A stretch of 64,000 bases of DNA from Nostoc favosum CHAB5714 (GCF_020829495.1 NZ_JAIVFQ010000006.1:117611-181610); one strand, 5' to 3'; positions 9,185 to 18,394 are shown, numbered from the stretch's first letter. Made by a program: numbers and translations. The notes: generated by a model from the letters alone, not told the origin.

Positions 9185-11149
9185 TTATGATATGTCTATT
9201 TTTTCACTTTTCTTTTTCTTAAAAGGAACTCGAACCAAGTTATAAGCACCCTTGGTTGATAAATTCTTGTAATCATCTGGCTGTAAGTCCATTTGTAAAA
9301 ACTTTTTCTGTTCAGCCAACAGCAGCACCGAGGCAGGTTTTAGTCCTTTGGCAGCCTGGTTTTTGATATGCTCTATAGCCTCTTGGGGAAGTCCTAAATA
9401 ATTTACATGAATGTGGCTGTAAAATACCACACTAGGCTTTTTGAAGCCAAGCATGATCAATTCTTCATTTGGTTGTTTTGCTTCTAGAATGACCGCAGAC
9501 AACTCCCTTAAGGGTAATTGACGTTCTCGATCAATAAAAAACGAAGCAGGCGTTAAGACAAAAATTAAAAACGCCACAAACCCTATTAAATTAATACCGA
9601 GAACCTGGTTCCATTGGCGATTTAGTAATAAACCTGCAACTAAAACGGCACAAACCAGCCACATTACCCCGGCTATTACTGGTAAACCAGTTCGTTGAAT
9701 TAGTTCGTGGAAGTTACTTATAGCTGGATCAGTACCTAATATGTGGGTTATGTTAAACAGTGCTGTAGCTAGAACTGATAAAAAGACTACATTCACCCAA
9801 CCACTCACCCGGAGAAAAGAGGGTGAGATGGGAGGAGTGGGAGAGGAGGAAACAGGAATTGTTTGCCTAGCCTCTGTATCCTGGAAAAAGTCGCTCCACA
9901 ATAGGGCTACTAGGATGGCTGCTGCTGGCATTAAAGGCAACACATAGCTAGGGAGTTTGGTAACAGCAATGCTGAAAAAACCAAAAATGCTAGCAAACCA
10001 GAACCAGGCGAATAAACCAAATTGCTGAAAACGTTCAAGGGATCGCCAGTGCGATCGCTGCCAAAACTTTAATCTTACTATAGAGAGTGGTAAATACACT
10101 GAGTAAGGCGCAAAACCCAGCAGCACTACTAAAAAGTAAAAATACCAAGGTGCTGAGTGACCATTAACGACTTCTGTAAAGCGTTCTAGGTTGTGATAAC
10201 CAAAAAAGGCATTAATATAATTCCAGCCATTGCGCCAAATTACTAAAGCATACCAGGGCACTGATAAACCTAAAATTATCAATACACCCACGAGAAGGCG
10301 CATTTCTCGCAACACCTCTCGAAATTTTCCCACATAAAGCAAAAATACGGCAACAATTAACCCTGGTAACACAATTCCCACTGGGCCTTTAGTCAAAATT
10401 GCGCCAGCAATCAGCACATAAAAAGCTAAATACCACTTATTAGGGAATGGGGCATGGGGCATTGGGGATTGGGCATTGGTTATTCTTTCTCCCCCTGCTC
10501 CCCCTGCTCCCCCTGCTTTCCCTGCTCCCCCTGCTCCCTCATCTCCCCCCACTCCCCACTCCCTACTCCCTCCCTTACCTGCGTAGCCTAGAAAGAAACA
10601 TAACAAAGCTGATGCGATACATCCGGTGAGCAGCATATCAGAGACACCGGTTCTCGCCCAAATAATAGTTTCGGGATTGAGTGCCATGAGCGCTGCTGCT
10701 ATAAAAGATGTTAAATAGCGGCGAGTAGGACGTGAAACTTGCTCTAATTCGTCTTGTTTAGCGAAATACCACTGTATGGTGTAAAAAGCTAAACAAACTA
10801 AGGCGAATGCTGCGATCGCTGAAGGAAGGCGTACTGCCCACTCATTCACCCCTATAATTGCGTAAGCGATCGCTTGACACCAGTAAATTAAAGCAGGTTT
10901 ATCGAAACGAGTGTCACCATTGAAAAATGGGGTAATCCAATCACCTGTGACGAACATCTGGCGGGAAGCTTCGGCAAAAAGCGGCTCTGTCTCATCAATC
11001 AAGCCAATATTGCCCAAATTCCACCCAAAAGCTGTCCAGCCAATCACTATCAACCACAAAATCGACACAGTTCTACCAAGGGCTGGATTCTTTGCTATTT
11101 TGTTGAACCACTGATCAACAGTGTGCTTAACACTCAATTTCATGCTCAT
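9185..11149 (-). CDS. GT39-family (ArnT/PMT-like) membrane glycosyltransferase
   Basis: A 654-residue polytopic protein of the GT-C fold: residues 28-48 form the first membrane helix, followed by the conserved first periplasmic loop LIDETEPLFAEASRQMF and DTRFDKPALIYW, then about ten further hydrophobic segments. Such enzymes move a sugar from a polyprenyl-phosphate carrier to a lipid or protein on the outer face of the membrane. At about residues 186-236 the frame runs through a Gly/Glu-rich segment (GGDEGAGGAGKAGGAGG) encoded by CCCTGCTCC-type intergenic heptamers, an in-frame insertion between two membrane helices. The acidic catalytic loop is intact, so the enzyme may still work. Substrate unknown. 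Confidence 0.85.
   Translation of the reverse strand: MSMKLSVKHTVDQWFNKIAKNPALGRTVSILWLIVIGWTAFGWNLGNIGLIDETEPLFAEASRQMFVTGDWITPFFNGDTRFDKPALIYWCQAIAYAIIGVNEWAVRLPSAIAAFALVCLAFYTIQWYFAKQDELEQVSRPTRRYLTSFIAAALMALNPETIIWARTGVSDMLLTGCIASALLCFFLGYAGKGGSREWGVGGDEGAGGAGKAGGAGGAGGERITNAQSPMPHAPFPNKWYLAFYVLIAGAILTKGPVGIVLPGLIVAVFLLYVGKFREVLREMRLLVGVLIILGLSVPWYALVIWRNGWNYINAFFGYHNLERFTEVVNGHSAPWYFYFLVVLLGFAPYSVYLPLSIVRLKFWQRSHWRSLERFQQFGLFAWFWFASIFGFFSIAVTKLPSYVLPLMPAAAILVALLWSDFFQDTEARQTIPVSSSPTPPISPSFLRVSGWVNVVFLSVLATALFNITHILGTDPAISNFHELIQRTGLPVIAGVMWLVCAVLVAGLLLNRQWNQVLGINLIGFVAFLIFVLTPASFFIDRERQLPLRELSAVILEAKQPNEELIMLGFKKPSVVFYSHIHVNYLGLPQEAIEHIKNQAAKGLKPASVLLLAEQKKFLQMDLQPDDYKNLSTKGAYNLVRVPFKKKKSEKIDIS
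10444..10590. repeat. heptamer repeat block inserted inside the GT39 coding region
   Basis: GGGCATTGGGGATTGGGCATTGG-type units are followed by tandem CCCCCTGCT heptamers and CACTCCCTACTCC units. This composition is identical in type to the intergenic blocks at 22738-22840 and 38380-38500, but here it lies in frame in a coding sequence. Confidence 0.8.
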
Positions 11150-11881
11150 TAGTCAATAGTCAACAATCACTACTCAATAGTCGTTGGTTATCTATCTTTT
11201 GTTCTTGGAAGTTTTCAATTCAACAATTTTCCTCTCCTCAGTACTCTACACTTTTTCTTGTTCAGTAACGTTAGTTGCTCTAATTCACCAAAGAAACTTC
11301 TCCAACACGTTAGTACACTGTGTTGAAAGTTTACCTAACAAAGGCAGAGGGCAGGGGAAAGAAAATATATTTTTTGCTCTCTGCCACAGGGTTTAGAGCA
11401 AGTAAATTGATTATTTATGACTTACGTACTGTACAAATGCATCGTGATGTGCATTACCTATATTGAGGAAGTTTTCAGGCTTTTCTTAATTATCCTGCGA
11501 TCGTCAATAGACCATGCTGTAGGGGCTAAGCTTTTGCTGTGCCCTTACGAAAGATATGGTTTTTAACCTTGCTCCATATTTTGTATTTCTTGTCAATGCG
11601 TAAGTCCTAATTTATAAAAAACAAAAAAATATGTATTCATCAAGTAGGCGCAATAAATACGGTGCAAAGCCTTTTTGCCTCCAGTCCTTCTTAAATCCTC
11701 TAAATTTATTTATCGGAAATTAAAGGGTTTAAGACCCCAACCATTACACGTAGCGCAGTTTCAGTTGGGGTTTAAATCCCCATCTGAAAATGTCTAAAAT
11801 GCTTGAATTTTGAATGCGTGAATTTTGAATTGTTAAGAGGATTCCTCTTGCCTCCTGCCTCCTGCCTTCTGCTTCCTTGGA
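11150..11881. other. gene-free region between the GT39 gene and a secreted-protein gene
   Basis: It contains the family A element at 11419-11607. At about 11700-11790 there is an inverted pair (TTAAAGGGTTTAAGACCCC with GGGGTTTAAATCCCC) that can form a hairpin. TTGAATTTTGAATGCGTGAATTTTGAATTG repeats and CCTCCTGCCT heptamers precede the next gene. No coding frame is supported. Confidence 0.55.
11419..11607 (+). mobile_element. MITE-like element, family A copy 1 (GGACTTACGCA ends)
   Basis: The 189-bp element begins GACTTACGTA and ends TGCGTAAGTCC, with TA-containing flanks on both sides. It matches the element at 49234-49422 (opposite orientation) over its full length at roughly 90 percent by eye, including TTTTCAGGCTTTTCTTAATT and ACGAAAGATATGGTTTTTAA. 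No coding frame. Confidence 0.85.
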
Positions 11882-12508
11882 CTATGGACTCAGCACTAGT
11901 TGCCATTCTCTGGTTTGGGAATTCCATTTAGGTAATTGAGTTTCGCCGACAACATAGGGGCCCCAGTAACGACGGGAACCATCTTGTGCGAAAGCAACTA
12001 AAATATCTCCCTTCTCCAGCTTTAAATTATTCTGAGGTAGGGATAAAATCAGTCCCTTCTCACTACCTTCTTGGGGAGCAAAATCCCAATGTGCCGGTAC
12101 ATCATAGTTAGCCTGTTTAGTCCCAGAGCCTTTTGCGAGCGACTGTCGCGCCAATAAGGCCAACCGTACAGGCTGATTTGTTTGATTGCTCATTCGCAAA
12201 GTTCCTTGATTGTTGCCTTTGCTTGCTGATTTATCACGCTCTGCCAAGACAGGATAAGTATTCTCTCTAATACTATGTTCTACTTCATTGGTTGGGGTAT
12301 TTACTGGAGTAGATAGACTAGCAGAAATACCTTTTTGAGGTAAAACAGAAGTTGTCTCCCACTGGGTAGTTTCAGTTGGCAGTTGTGAAGATGTATCTGG
12401 GTTTGTGGACTCAAAGGATACATTCACTCCAAAGTATCCCACCAGAGCAATAAGCAGTCCCAAGCAAGAAGCTGTAATACCGACGTTACGATATACTGAA
12501 GATTTCAT
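11882..12508 (-). CDS. conserved-looking secreted or membrane-anchored hypothetical protein
   Basis: 208 residues. Residues 9-31 (ITASCLGLLIALVGYFGVNV) form an N-terminal signal anchor. Residues 32-105 are Ser/Thr/Pro-rich and probably disordered. The C-terminal 100 residues look like a compact domain (NQPVRLALLARQ, YDVPAHWDFAPQEGSEKGLI, GDILVAFAQDGSRRYWGPYVVG), with several Trp and Gly that suggest a small beta fold. I do not recognise a named family. It stands alone with no evident operon partner. Confidence 0.7.
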   Translation of the reverse strand: MKSSVYRNVGITASCLGLLIALVGYFGVNVSFESTNPDTSSQLPTETTQWETTSVLPQKGISASLSTPVNTPTNEVEHSIRENTYPVLAERDKSASKGNNQGTLRMSNQTNQPVRLALLARQSLAKGSGTKQANYDVPAHWDFAPQEGSEKGLILSLPQNNLKLEKGDILVAFAQDGSRRYWGPYVVGETQLPKWNSQTREWQLVLSP

Positions 12509-13313
12509 ATTGATAGTTATTAGAAATAAATATTTTGTCTAGGCTTGACCAAATAGTAGCCTATTATCACAAAAAGCAATCATAGAAAGTAGCCTAATAT
12601 AGACTTTCCTCAAATTGGGGATACCAATGTATTATTATAAGTATCATTTTGATTAGAAAATATTTGGAGAAAATTATTTCTTTGATGTTTGATAAACTTG
12701 GGGTACAAACACCCATTGCTTTTTGTCTTGACACTAGACTTAGATAAAAACAAAAAAATTAGATACCGAGCCAGCCAATTCATTTGAATAAAAAATAAAA
12801 GTTTCCTGAAACCGCTAACGGACTCAACAAGGCGTCTTTTGCCAAACTTAGATAAATCTAACTGGTATATTTTATCTCTCACTATCCAGAAGCCACCTTA
12901 AGAGAATGTTTGGAAAGTCTTTGGATATCGTCAATCCCCGCCAGTTTGCACAATTGGAAGGCAGCACGGTGAGTCCAGGTAAAGGAGGCGAGTTTCCTAA
13001 GGTAGGGAACTGGCTTTTCCGTTGGCTCTTGGGTAACTACCTCAAGCGAGTGTTTACCCTCAAAAAAGGGAACTTTGAGTCATTTTCCCCCTTTTTAAGG
13101 CTAGCTTGGGGCATCAAACTAAATATTTATATCCAAATATCCTCTAAGAAACTGTACTTCCCTGAAGATGATAAAATTGGCAAAATTTGAATAAACACTG
13201 GAATCCCAGTAAGTATCTACAATATTAACAAACAAGCTGATGCTAAAACCAATATCCTCTTTAATATAAGAGATATTTCAAGATATCTTGACTTTTCCCC
13301 AGAAGCCCTTGTA
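12509..13313. other. gene-poor region
   Basis: Two short frames (12610-12882 minus, 90 codons; 12906-13190 plus, 94 codons) have no recognisable motif and low-complexity composition, and were not accepted. The GTTTACCCTCAAAAAAGGG...CCCCCTTTTTAAGG segment near 13050-13100 is repeat-like. The promoter of the Ycf20-like gene should lie in the last 100 bp. Confidence 0.4.
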
Positions 13314-13646
13314 ATGCAAAACACTCGTCTCAATAACTTATTCGATGCCATTGGTACACGCTTGGGGCAATGGTTTTTAAATCCTTGGCGGCGACTATCG
13401 TTGCAAATCATTAGTTTTTTGTTTGGTTTTTTTCTGGGAAACGCAGTTTCCACTACAGCCGGTCAAGAGGGTGTGTTGGATATTGTGGTAGCTGCTTTTT
13501 TAGTACTGTTGACGGAAGTTACCAGTAGGATATTTTATAGTCCCAGGTTTTTGTCAAGGCGATCGCTCTTGGTAGACTCACTAAATCTCCTGAAAGTGGG
13601 TTTCATCTACAGCCTGTTTCTCGAAGCCTTTAAGCTGGGATCGTAG
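13314..13646 (+). CDS. Ycf20-like membrane protein (DUF565)
   Basis: 110 residues with two or three hydrophobic segments (about 27-45, LQIISFLFGFFLGNAVST; 53-68, VLDIVVAAFLVLLTEV; 90-105). The order RLNNLFDAIGTRLGQWFLNPWRR, then FGFFLGNAVST, then TEVTSRIFYSP is the DUF565/Ycf20 pattern conserved in cyanobacteria and plastids, a family linked in plants and algae to photoprotection. It precedes glycerate kinase on the same strand by a few base pairs, so the two may form an operon. Confidence 0.8.
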   Translation: MQNTRLNNLFDAIGTRLGQWFLNPWRRLSLQIISFLFGFFLGNAVSTTAGQEGVLDIVVAAFLVLLTEVTSRIFYSPRFLSRRSLLVDSLNLLKVGFIYSLFLEAFKLGS

Positions 13647-13654
13647 GATGGGAG

Positions 13655-14680
13655 ATGAGGGAGATGAGGAAGATGGAGAAGCAGGAAGCAAGAGAAGCGG
13701 CGTTAGCAGATGGGTTGAGGGCAAAAGCTTTTGGAATCACGCCGGAAAATGTCGATGAGGTGATAGAAAAGCGATCGCATTTACTAAAATCTGTTCTCCC
13801 AGCTTTTAGTCAATTATGCCAAACTACTTTTCAAATCGAACCCAAGGAAATGTTACAAGTATTGTGGGACTTGTGGCTGCCTTTGGGAATCAAACTAGCA
13901 TCGCAGCGCCAACAGTTAGAACGTCCTCTGATTCAAGGAATATTGGGAGGACAAGGCACTGGTAAAACCACAATGTCTAAAGTTCTCAGCTTGATTCTCG
14001 ATCATTTGGGATATCGGACTGTGAGTTTGTCTTTAGATGACTTGTATAAAACTTACAGCGATCGCTTACTTTTAACCCAGCAAGATCCCCGTTTAATTTG
14101 GCGCGGCCCACCAGGAACCCACGATGTAGATTTAGGCTTAAATGTACTAGATCAAATCCGCCAGTTGCAAAATCCTGTGATGGTTCCCCGCTTTGATAAA
14201 TCTGCTTTTGGAGGTGCTGGCGATCGCACTACTTCCGAAATGGTGACAAATGTAGATATTGTACTATTTGAAGGTTGGTTTGTAGGTGTGCGACCAATCA
14301 GCGCAAATATATTTGATACTGCACCGCCGCCAATTGTCACAGATGAAGATAAAGCATTTGCCCATGATATGAATCGTCGCCTCCACGATTATTTACCATT
14401 GTGGGAGAGATTAGACAGCTTAATTGTGCTATACCCAACTGATTATCGCTGTTCTTTGGAGTGGCGCAAACAGGCGGAACAGCAGATGATTGCTGCGGGT
14501 AAGTCGGGAATGAGCAATGCAGAGATAGAGCAATTTGTCAATTATTTTTGGCGATCGCTTCACCCGGAATTATTCATCAAGCCGTTGGTAAAAGATGCAA
14601 CAGCAGTTGATATGGTGATTGAGATTCATGCTGATCATAGCTTTGGTGAAGTGTATTGCGGATTAATTCGTAATTCGTAA
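13655..14680 (+). CDS. glyK: D-glycerate 3-kinase, plant/cyanobacterial type
   Basis: This kinase phosphorylates glycerate to 3-phosphoglycerate in the last step of photorespiration. The 341-residue P-loop protein has GILGGQGTGKTTMSK (about residues 99-113), SLSLDDLYKTYSDR, a substrate-binding stretch IWRGPPGTHDVDLG and VPRFDKSAFGGAGDR, then the Walker B-like IVLFEGWFVGVRP, all hallmarks of the plant GLYK family. The first residues (MREMRKMEKQEAR) are encoded by GGGAGATGA heptamers and the true start could be the third Met. The last 46 bases recur in diverged form at 16777-16822. Confidence 0.93.
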   Translation: MREMRKMEKQEAREAALADGLRAKAFGITPENVDEVIEKRSHLLKSVLPAFSQLCQTTFQIEPKEMLQVLWDLWLPLGIKLASQRQQLERPLIQGILGGQGTGKTTMSKVLSLILDHLGYRTVSLSLDDLYKTYSDRLLLTQQDPRLIWRGPPGTHDVDLGLNVLDQIRQLQNPVMVPRFDKSAFGGAGDRTTSEMVTNVDIVLFEGWFVGVRPISANIFDTAPPPIVTDEDKAFAHDMNRRLHDYLPLWERLDSLIVLYPTDYRCSLEWRKQAEQQMIAAGKSGMSNAEIEQFVNYFWRSLHPELFIKPLVKDATAVDMVIEIHADHSFGEVYCGLIRNS

Positions 14681-15004
14681 TTCTTAACTTCTTAGGACTT
14701 ACGCACGAGTTACGGAATAACGAACCGCAGAGGCGCAGAGAAGCCAGTGCGCCCTTGCGGTTAAGAGACTTGTTCGCGCAGCGTCTCCCCTTGGGAGAAG
14801 CAACTGGCGCGACACGGAGAAATCAGAGTTTGAGAGAGTTTTTGCGTAAGTCCTACTTCTAACTCTTAACTCTTAACTCCTAACTCCTAACAAAGTCTGG
14901 GGGTTTAACTCCCCCGCTTCGTCATCGGCAAGTTTCGCGGCTCTTGTCTTTATCCCCGTTGCAAAACTTAATTACGAATTACGAATTACGAATTACGAAT
15001 TATT
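14681..15004. repeat. repeat-filled gap downstream of glyK
   Basis: In order: AATTCGT heptamers, the family A element (14695-14853), tandem TAACTCC/TAACTCT heptamers (about 14858-14890), and tandem AATTACG heptamers (about 14970-15002) that abut the stop codon of the TPR gene. No coding frame. Confidence 0.7.
14695..14853. mobile_element. MITE-like element, family A copy 3
   Basis: Perfect terminal inverted repeats GGACTTACGCA and TGCGTAAGTCC, flanked by TA on each side. The interior differs from the other two copies (CAGAGGCGCAGAGAAGCC and a GTCTCCCCTTGGGAGAAG palindrome), so only the ends are shared. That fits non-autonomous elements mobilised by one transposase. Confidence 0.8.
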
Positions 15005-15589
15005 TTAACGGCTATGGTTTTGACGCAGATTTAGAAGCGTTACTAATTTCTTCTGCTCCCCTAGGGCAATGCCGAGATTAATGTAAGCAAAAGCATATTT
15101 GGCATCTAGTTGAATTGCTTTTTGATATGCTGCGATCGCAGCATCTAATTTCTTTTGGTTACTCAGCACATTGCCTAGACCGTTGTAAGCAGTAGCCGAG
15201 TTAGGCTTGAGTTGCAAGGCTTTTCGGTGAGATGCTAATGCCTCCTCTTGTTTACCTTGAGCATTTAGCACGTTCCCTATACCAACGTAAGCTTCTGCAT
15301 CATTAGGGTTGAGTTGTAATGCTTTTTGGTGCGCTGCTAATGCTTCATCTATTTTCCCCTGTCGTCGCAAAGCATTCCCCAAATTGTTATAAGCTTTGCC
15401 ATTATTGGGTTCAATTTGTAAAACTTGACGCCAAATTGTCTCCGCTTGGGAGTTGTTACCCACTGTTTCGGCAGCTTCGCCTTGTTGAAATAGCTGTTCG
15501 ACACTGTTTTGAGCAACTACAAACTGGGGTGTTGTAGCCAGAGATAGAGTTAAAAATAAAGTAGTAAATATACGGTTGTGCATAATCAT
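15005..15589 (-). CDS. periplasmic TPR protein, C-terminally shortened
   Basis: 194 residues. A signal peptide (FTTLFLTLSLATTPQFVVAQ) is followed by tandem 34-residue TPR units from about residue 30 (WRQVLQIEPNNGKAYNNLGN, LQLNPNDAEAYVGIGNVL, LQLKPNSATAYNGLGNVL, IQLDAKYAFAYINLGIAL). The protein then ends abruptly in a basic tail (LNLRQNHSR) next to AATTACG heptamers, so the last repeats were probably lost to repeat insertion or deletion. TPR proteins serve as interaction scaffolds; no partner is evident. Confidence 0.75.
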   Translation of the reverse strand: MIMHNRIFTTLFLTLSLATTPQFVVAQNSVEQLFQQGEAAETVGNNSQAETIWRQVLQIEPNNGKAYNNLGNALRRQGKIDEALAAHQKALQLNPNDAEAYVGIGNVLNAQGKQEEALASHRKALQLKPNSATAYNGLGNVLSNQKKLDAAIAAYQKAIQLDAKYAFAYINLGIALGEQKKLVTLLNLRQNHSR

Positions 15590-16115
15590 GCTAATAAGTT
15601 CTCAGATTTTATCAGGACTCACGGAAAAATCGTCAAAAACCGGATGAATCTTTAATACATAATTGTGAGCGAGTGTTTGATACTCGCGGACGAGTCTTTA
15701 ATACTCGTGAACGCGGTTTGCAGTTGAGTTCAATATAGACCTAACCCGCAGTCCTTTCGCTTGTAGGGCTTGTCATTACCCAGATTTTTTGTAACAGTCA
15801 AAGTATTGCGCTGACCCATATCCCGCCCAGAACTTAAGTTCTGGGCTAATAGCTCAAGTCCACTCAAGTGGACTAAAATTTTTGTTGAGTCCTCTTGAGA
15901 GGACTTAAGCTATTAGCCTTGGAATTCTATTCCAAGGCGGGATAGCAACGAAGTAAGAGATTAAAAAAATGTTGGTAATCACAAACCCTACTAGCGTTGG
16001 GGAGTAAGGCTCAAAGCCTCTCTCTTTGTAGGAGACAGGAATGGAAGTGAGGTCAAAGTCTATTACATACAAAAGCGATCGCTTAAATAATTCTTACCAT
16101 GCGATATACTTTTTC
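15590..16115. other. gene-free region holding a multi-hairpin element
   Basis: GATACTCGCGGACGAGTC-type short palindromes lie near 15665-15710 and the large foldback element at 15822-15941. No coding frame is supported. Confidence 0.6.
15822..15941. repeat. nested multi-hairpin (cloverleaf-like) palindromic element
   Basis: The outer stem is CCCGCC (15822-15827) with GGCGGG (15936-15941). Inside are the perfect hairpins CAGAACTTAAGTTCTG, AGTCCACT-ca-AGTGGACT, AGTCCTCT-tg-AGAGGACT and CCTTGGAAT-tct-ATTCCAAGG. A longer-range stem GGCTAATAGCT (15844-15854) with AGCTATTAGCC (15908-15918) encloses the two middle hairpins. The arrangement is a complete branched fold on either strand. Confidence 0.85.
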
Positions 16116-16751
16116 TTAAAGCTGACAAATTGTTTTTAAAACTTGTAGCAACTGACTTGAACGCTCTCTTTCCATTAAATTTAATTCTGGCAACAGGTAA
16201 TAAATCGGGGGATTTCCTTGTTCGATATAGACAAACTGATAACTTCTACCATTAGTCGTTAATCCCCAAACTGATTTTTGATTATCTAAATTTTTATAAG
16301 AGTATGTGAGTAGCTGAGGTAAACCTGTTGATATATCAATCTGACTATTTTTAGATTCAATTAACAGTACCCAAAAATATGTTTTAGGTTTTGTCTGTTT
16401 AGCTTTACTAATAGCTAAAATATCAAATCTTCCTTTAATTCTAATATCTTCATCTTCAACTTCAATATCAGCAATATTCTCCTCTAAAAGAATCTCGATA
16501 GGATAGCGATAAAAACCAGCTAATCTTAGCAAAGGGGCAACTGCAAGAAACTTTACCTGACCTTCAGAAACTTTACCTGCTGTAAGATAGCGTCGAAAGT
16601 CATTTCTAATTTGCAGAAGTTCCTGCTGTTCTGCTTCCGTGAGAGGTTCCAGAGATAAGTAGTTAGAAAATGAATCACTGTATTGTTCTTGAAAGTCAAA
16701 CAGACGCTGAACTTCTTCTAAGGATAAATTACGAGCGTTGAGAATTGTCAT
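16116..16751 (-). CDS. PD-(D/E)XK-like hypothetical protein
   Basis: 211 residues. An N-terminal helical part (1-75) is followed by a candidate nuclease core: GRFDILAIS (Asp near residue 108), then YFWVLLIESKNSQIDI, where the ESK matches the E-x-K of PD-(D/E)XK enzymes, and GLPQLLTYSYKN. Such proteins are common and often orphan in cyanobacteria, sometimes annotated as type I restriction R-subunit-like. No methylase or specificity partner is adjacent, so restriction activity is not supported. The upstream flank holds a diverged copy of the glyK 3' end. Confidence 0.6.
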   Translation of the reverse strand: MTILNARNLSLEEVQRLFDFQEQYSDSFSNYLSLEPLTEAEQQELLQIRNDFRRYLTAGKVSEGQVKFLAVAPLLRLAGFYRYPIEILLEENIADIEVEDEDIRIKGRFDILAISKAKQTKPKTYFWVLLIESKNSQIDISTGLPQLLTYSYKNLDNQKSVWGLTTNGRSYQFVYIEQGNPPIYYLLPELNLMERERSSQLLQVLKTICQL

Positions 16752-16776
16752 ATATTTTTGCTTGATTATTGATCTA

Positions 16777-16822
16777 GTGATTGAGATTCATGCTAATCAT
16801 AGCTTTGGTGAAGTGTAGTGCG
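16777..16822 (-). repeat. diverged duplicate of the last 46 bases of the glyK reading frame region
   Basis: GTGATTGAGATTCATGCT then ATCATAGCTTTGGTGAAG matches 14615-14660 with two differences. The copy lies on the plus strand upstream of the PD-(D/E)XK-like gene and downstream of the hisS 3' end (coded strand of the match is plus; entered here beside minus-strand genes). It suggests glyK once lay next to hisS. Confidence 0.7.
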
Positions 16823-16879
16823 ATCGCACTTAAGAACGTGGATTTAAATTTTTGCAGTTTATCTTATTATCAACGTTTA

Positions 16880-18268
16880 TTAGGCAAGCCTTCTTTTAAC
16901 TTCTTCAGCCAAATCTACTAGTAGCACTTCTACTTGCTCACCTGTTTTCAAATCTTTCAGCGAGGACTTTTGCGCTGCTGCTTCCTCGGAACCAATAATT
17001 ACACAAAATTGAATTCCTTGTTTATCGGCTAGCTGAAATTGTTTACCCAAGGGACGCTTATCAAAGTTAGTGATGACATTAATTCCAGCCTGACGCAGAT
17101 GTTGCGAAACTTTTAAATAAGTTGGCATTAAATCTTCTTGCATATTCACTACCATCACCTGGGCTGGTGTAGCAGCTAAGGTACTAAGAATACCAGCTTT
17201 TAACAAGCGACTAATTAAGCGAGTTAATCCTATAGAAATACCTACACCAGGCATTTTCTCACCCAAGAATACCCCAACTAATTCTTCATATCTCCCGCCA
17301 GAACAGATACTACCTAAGGCTTCATGTCCTAATAAGGTTGTTTCGTAAACTGTACCAGTATAGTAATCAAGTCCACGGGCAATGGATAAATCAATACAGA
17401 AACGATTTTCGGCAACTCCGAGATTACGCACGCCTGCAATTACCGTTTCTAATTCGCTAACTCCCAGGCTTAATTGCTCGGTTTCTGATAAGTTTTGGGC
17501 GAGATACTTAAGTTTATCTAATACTTCATCAACGGAACCATCTATTTTAATAAAATCAATAATTTTTTGAGTCTGTTCTCCTGAAACTCCCTCTTTTTCT
17601 AACTCTTGTTTTACTTTATTCTCACCAATTTTCTCTAAATTATCAACAATACAAATACACGATTTAATTTTATCTTCAGTAATTCCTACTGACTTAAAAA
17701 ACCCTGTAAGAACTTTCCGATTATTGATGCGAATCAAAAAATCACCAATATTTATTGCTTCAAATATCTCAGTGATAATTGCAGGCATCTGAGCATCATA
17801 GAGCAAGCTGAGTTCACGACGAGCAACTACATCAATATCGCACTGGCGAAACTGACGAAAACGCCCATCTTTCGCCCGTTCACCCCGAAAAACTACATCC
17901 ATTTGGTAGCGGGCAAAGGGAAAGGTTAATTCATTTAGGTGACGGGCAATATAAGCCGCTAAAGGAACTGTTTGATCAAATTTTAAAGCTCTTGCTTCCG
18001 AACCAGTTTCACCCGATTTATCTCTCTCGGCTTGCCGATTTGGTGGCAGGATGGGGTCAATGCCATAGATGATATTGTCGCCTTGATTTCCTTTAGCTTG
18101 CAGCACTTCTAAACGTTCTACAGCAGGTGTTTCGATGGGCGTAAATCCATAGCTTTCAAAAACTCTACGGATGATATCTAGCAAATATAATTCTAGACGC
18201 TTTTCGCTAGGCAGAAATTCTGGGAAACCACTAGGAGTAGAAAAGTTTATTTTGTCACCTTTTGCCAT
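16880..18268 (-). CDS. hisS: histidyl-tRNA synthetase
   Basis: Class II aminoacyl-tRNA synthetase, 462 residues. Motif 1 region: TPSGFPEFLPSEKRL and IIRRVFESYGFTPIETPAVE. Motif 2: VVFRGERAKDGRFRQFRQCD with the ATP-binding Arg. HisA motif: ARGLDYYTGTVYE. Motif 3: PGVGISIGLTRLISRL. The C-terminal 95 residues form the anticodon-binding domain (QVMVVNMQEDLMPTYLKV, NVITNFDKRPLGKQFQLADK). The protein is intact and essential. ATG start at 18268. Confidence 0.97.
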   Translation of the reverse strand: MAKGDKINFSTPSGFPEFLPSEKRLELYLLDIIRRVFESYGFTPIETPAVERLEVLQAKGNQGDNIIYGIDPILPPNRQAERDKSGETGSEARALKFDQTVPLAAYIARHLNELTFPFARYQMDVVFRGERAKDGRFRQFRQCDIDVVARRELSLLYDAQMPAIITEIFEAINIGDFLIRINNRKVLTGFFKSVGITEDKIKSCICIVDNLEKIGENKVKQELEKEGVSGEQTQKIIDFIKIDGSVDEVLDKLKYLAQNLSETEQLSLGVSELETVIAGVRNLGVAENRFCIDLSIARGLDYYTGTVYETTLLGHEALGSICSGGRYEELVGVFLGEKMPGVGISIGLTRLISRLLKAGILSTLAATPAQVMVVNMQEDLMPTYLKVSQHLRQAGINVITNFDKRPLGKQFQLADKQGIQFCVIIGSEEAAAQKSSLKDLKTGEQVEVLLVDLAEEVKRRLA

Positions 18269-18394
18269 GCGTGTACCTTACTAAGTTGAAATTTGAGATG
18301 AAAGCTTAACTACTGGAAGCCGTGGCTACACAAACTTTCGTCCGCCTGCGCGGACTGGAGAATAATGAATGATTATCTCTGAGCGAATAAATTA

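Noticed and set aside
12610..13190. Two short frames of 90 and 94 codons
   Set aside because: Composition and lack of any motif suggest chance frames around repeat-like DNA.
16116..16751. Restriction endonuclease subunit
   Set aside because: An E-x-K core is visible but there is no helicase domain and no methylase or specificity gene nearby; kept only as PD-(D/E)XK-like.
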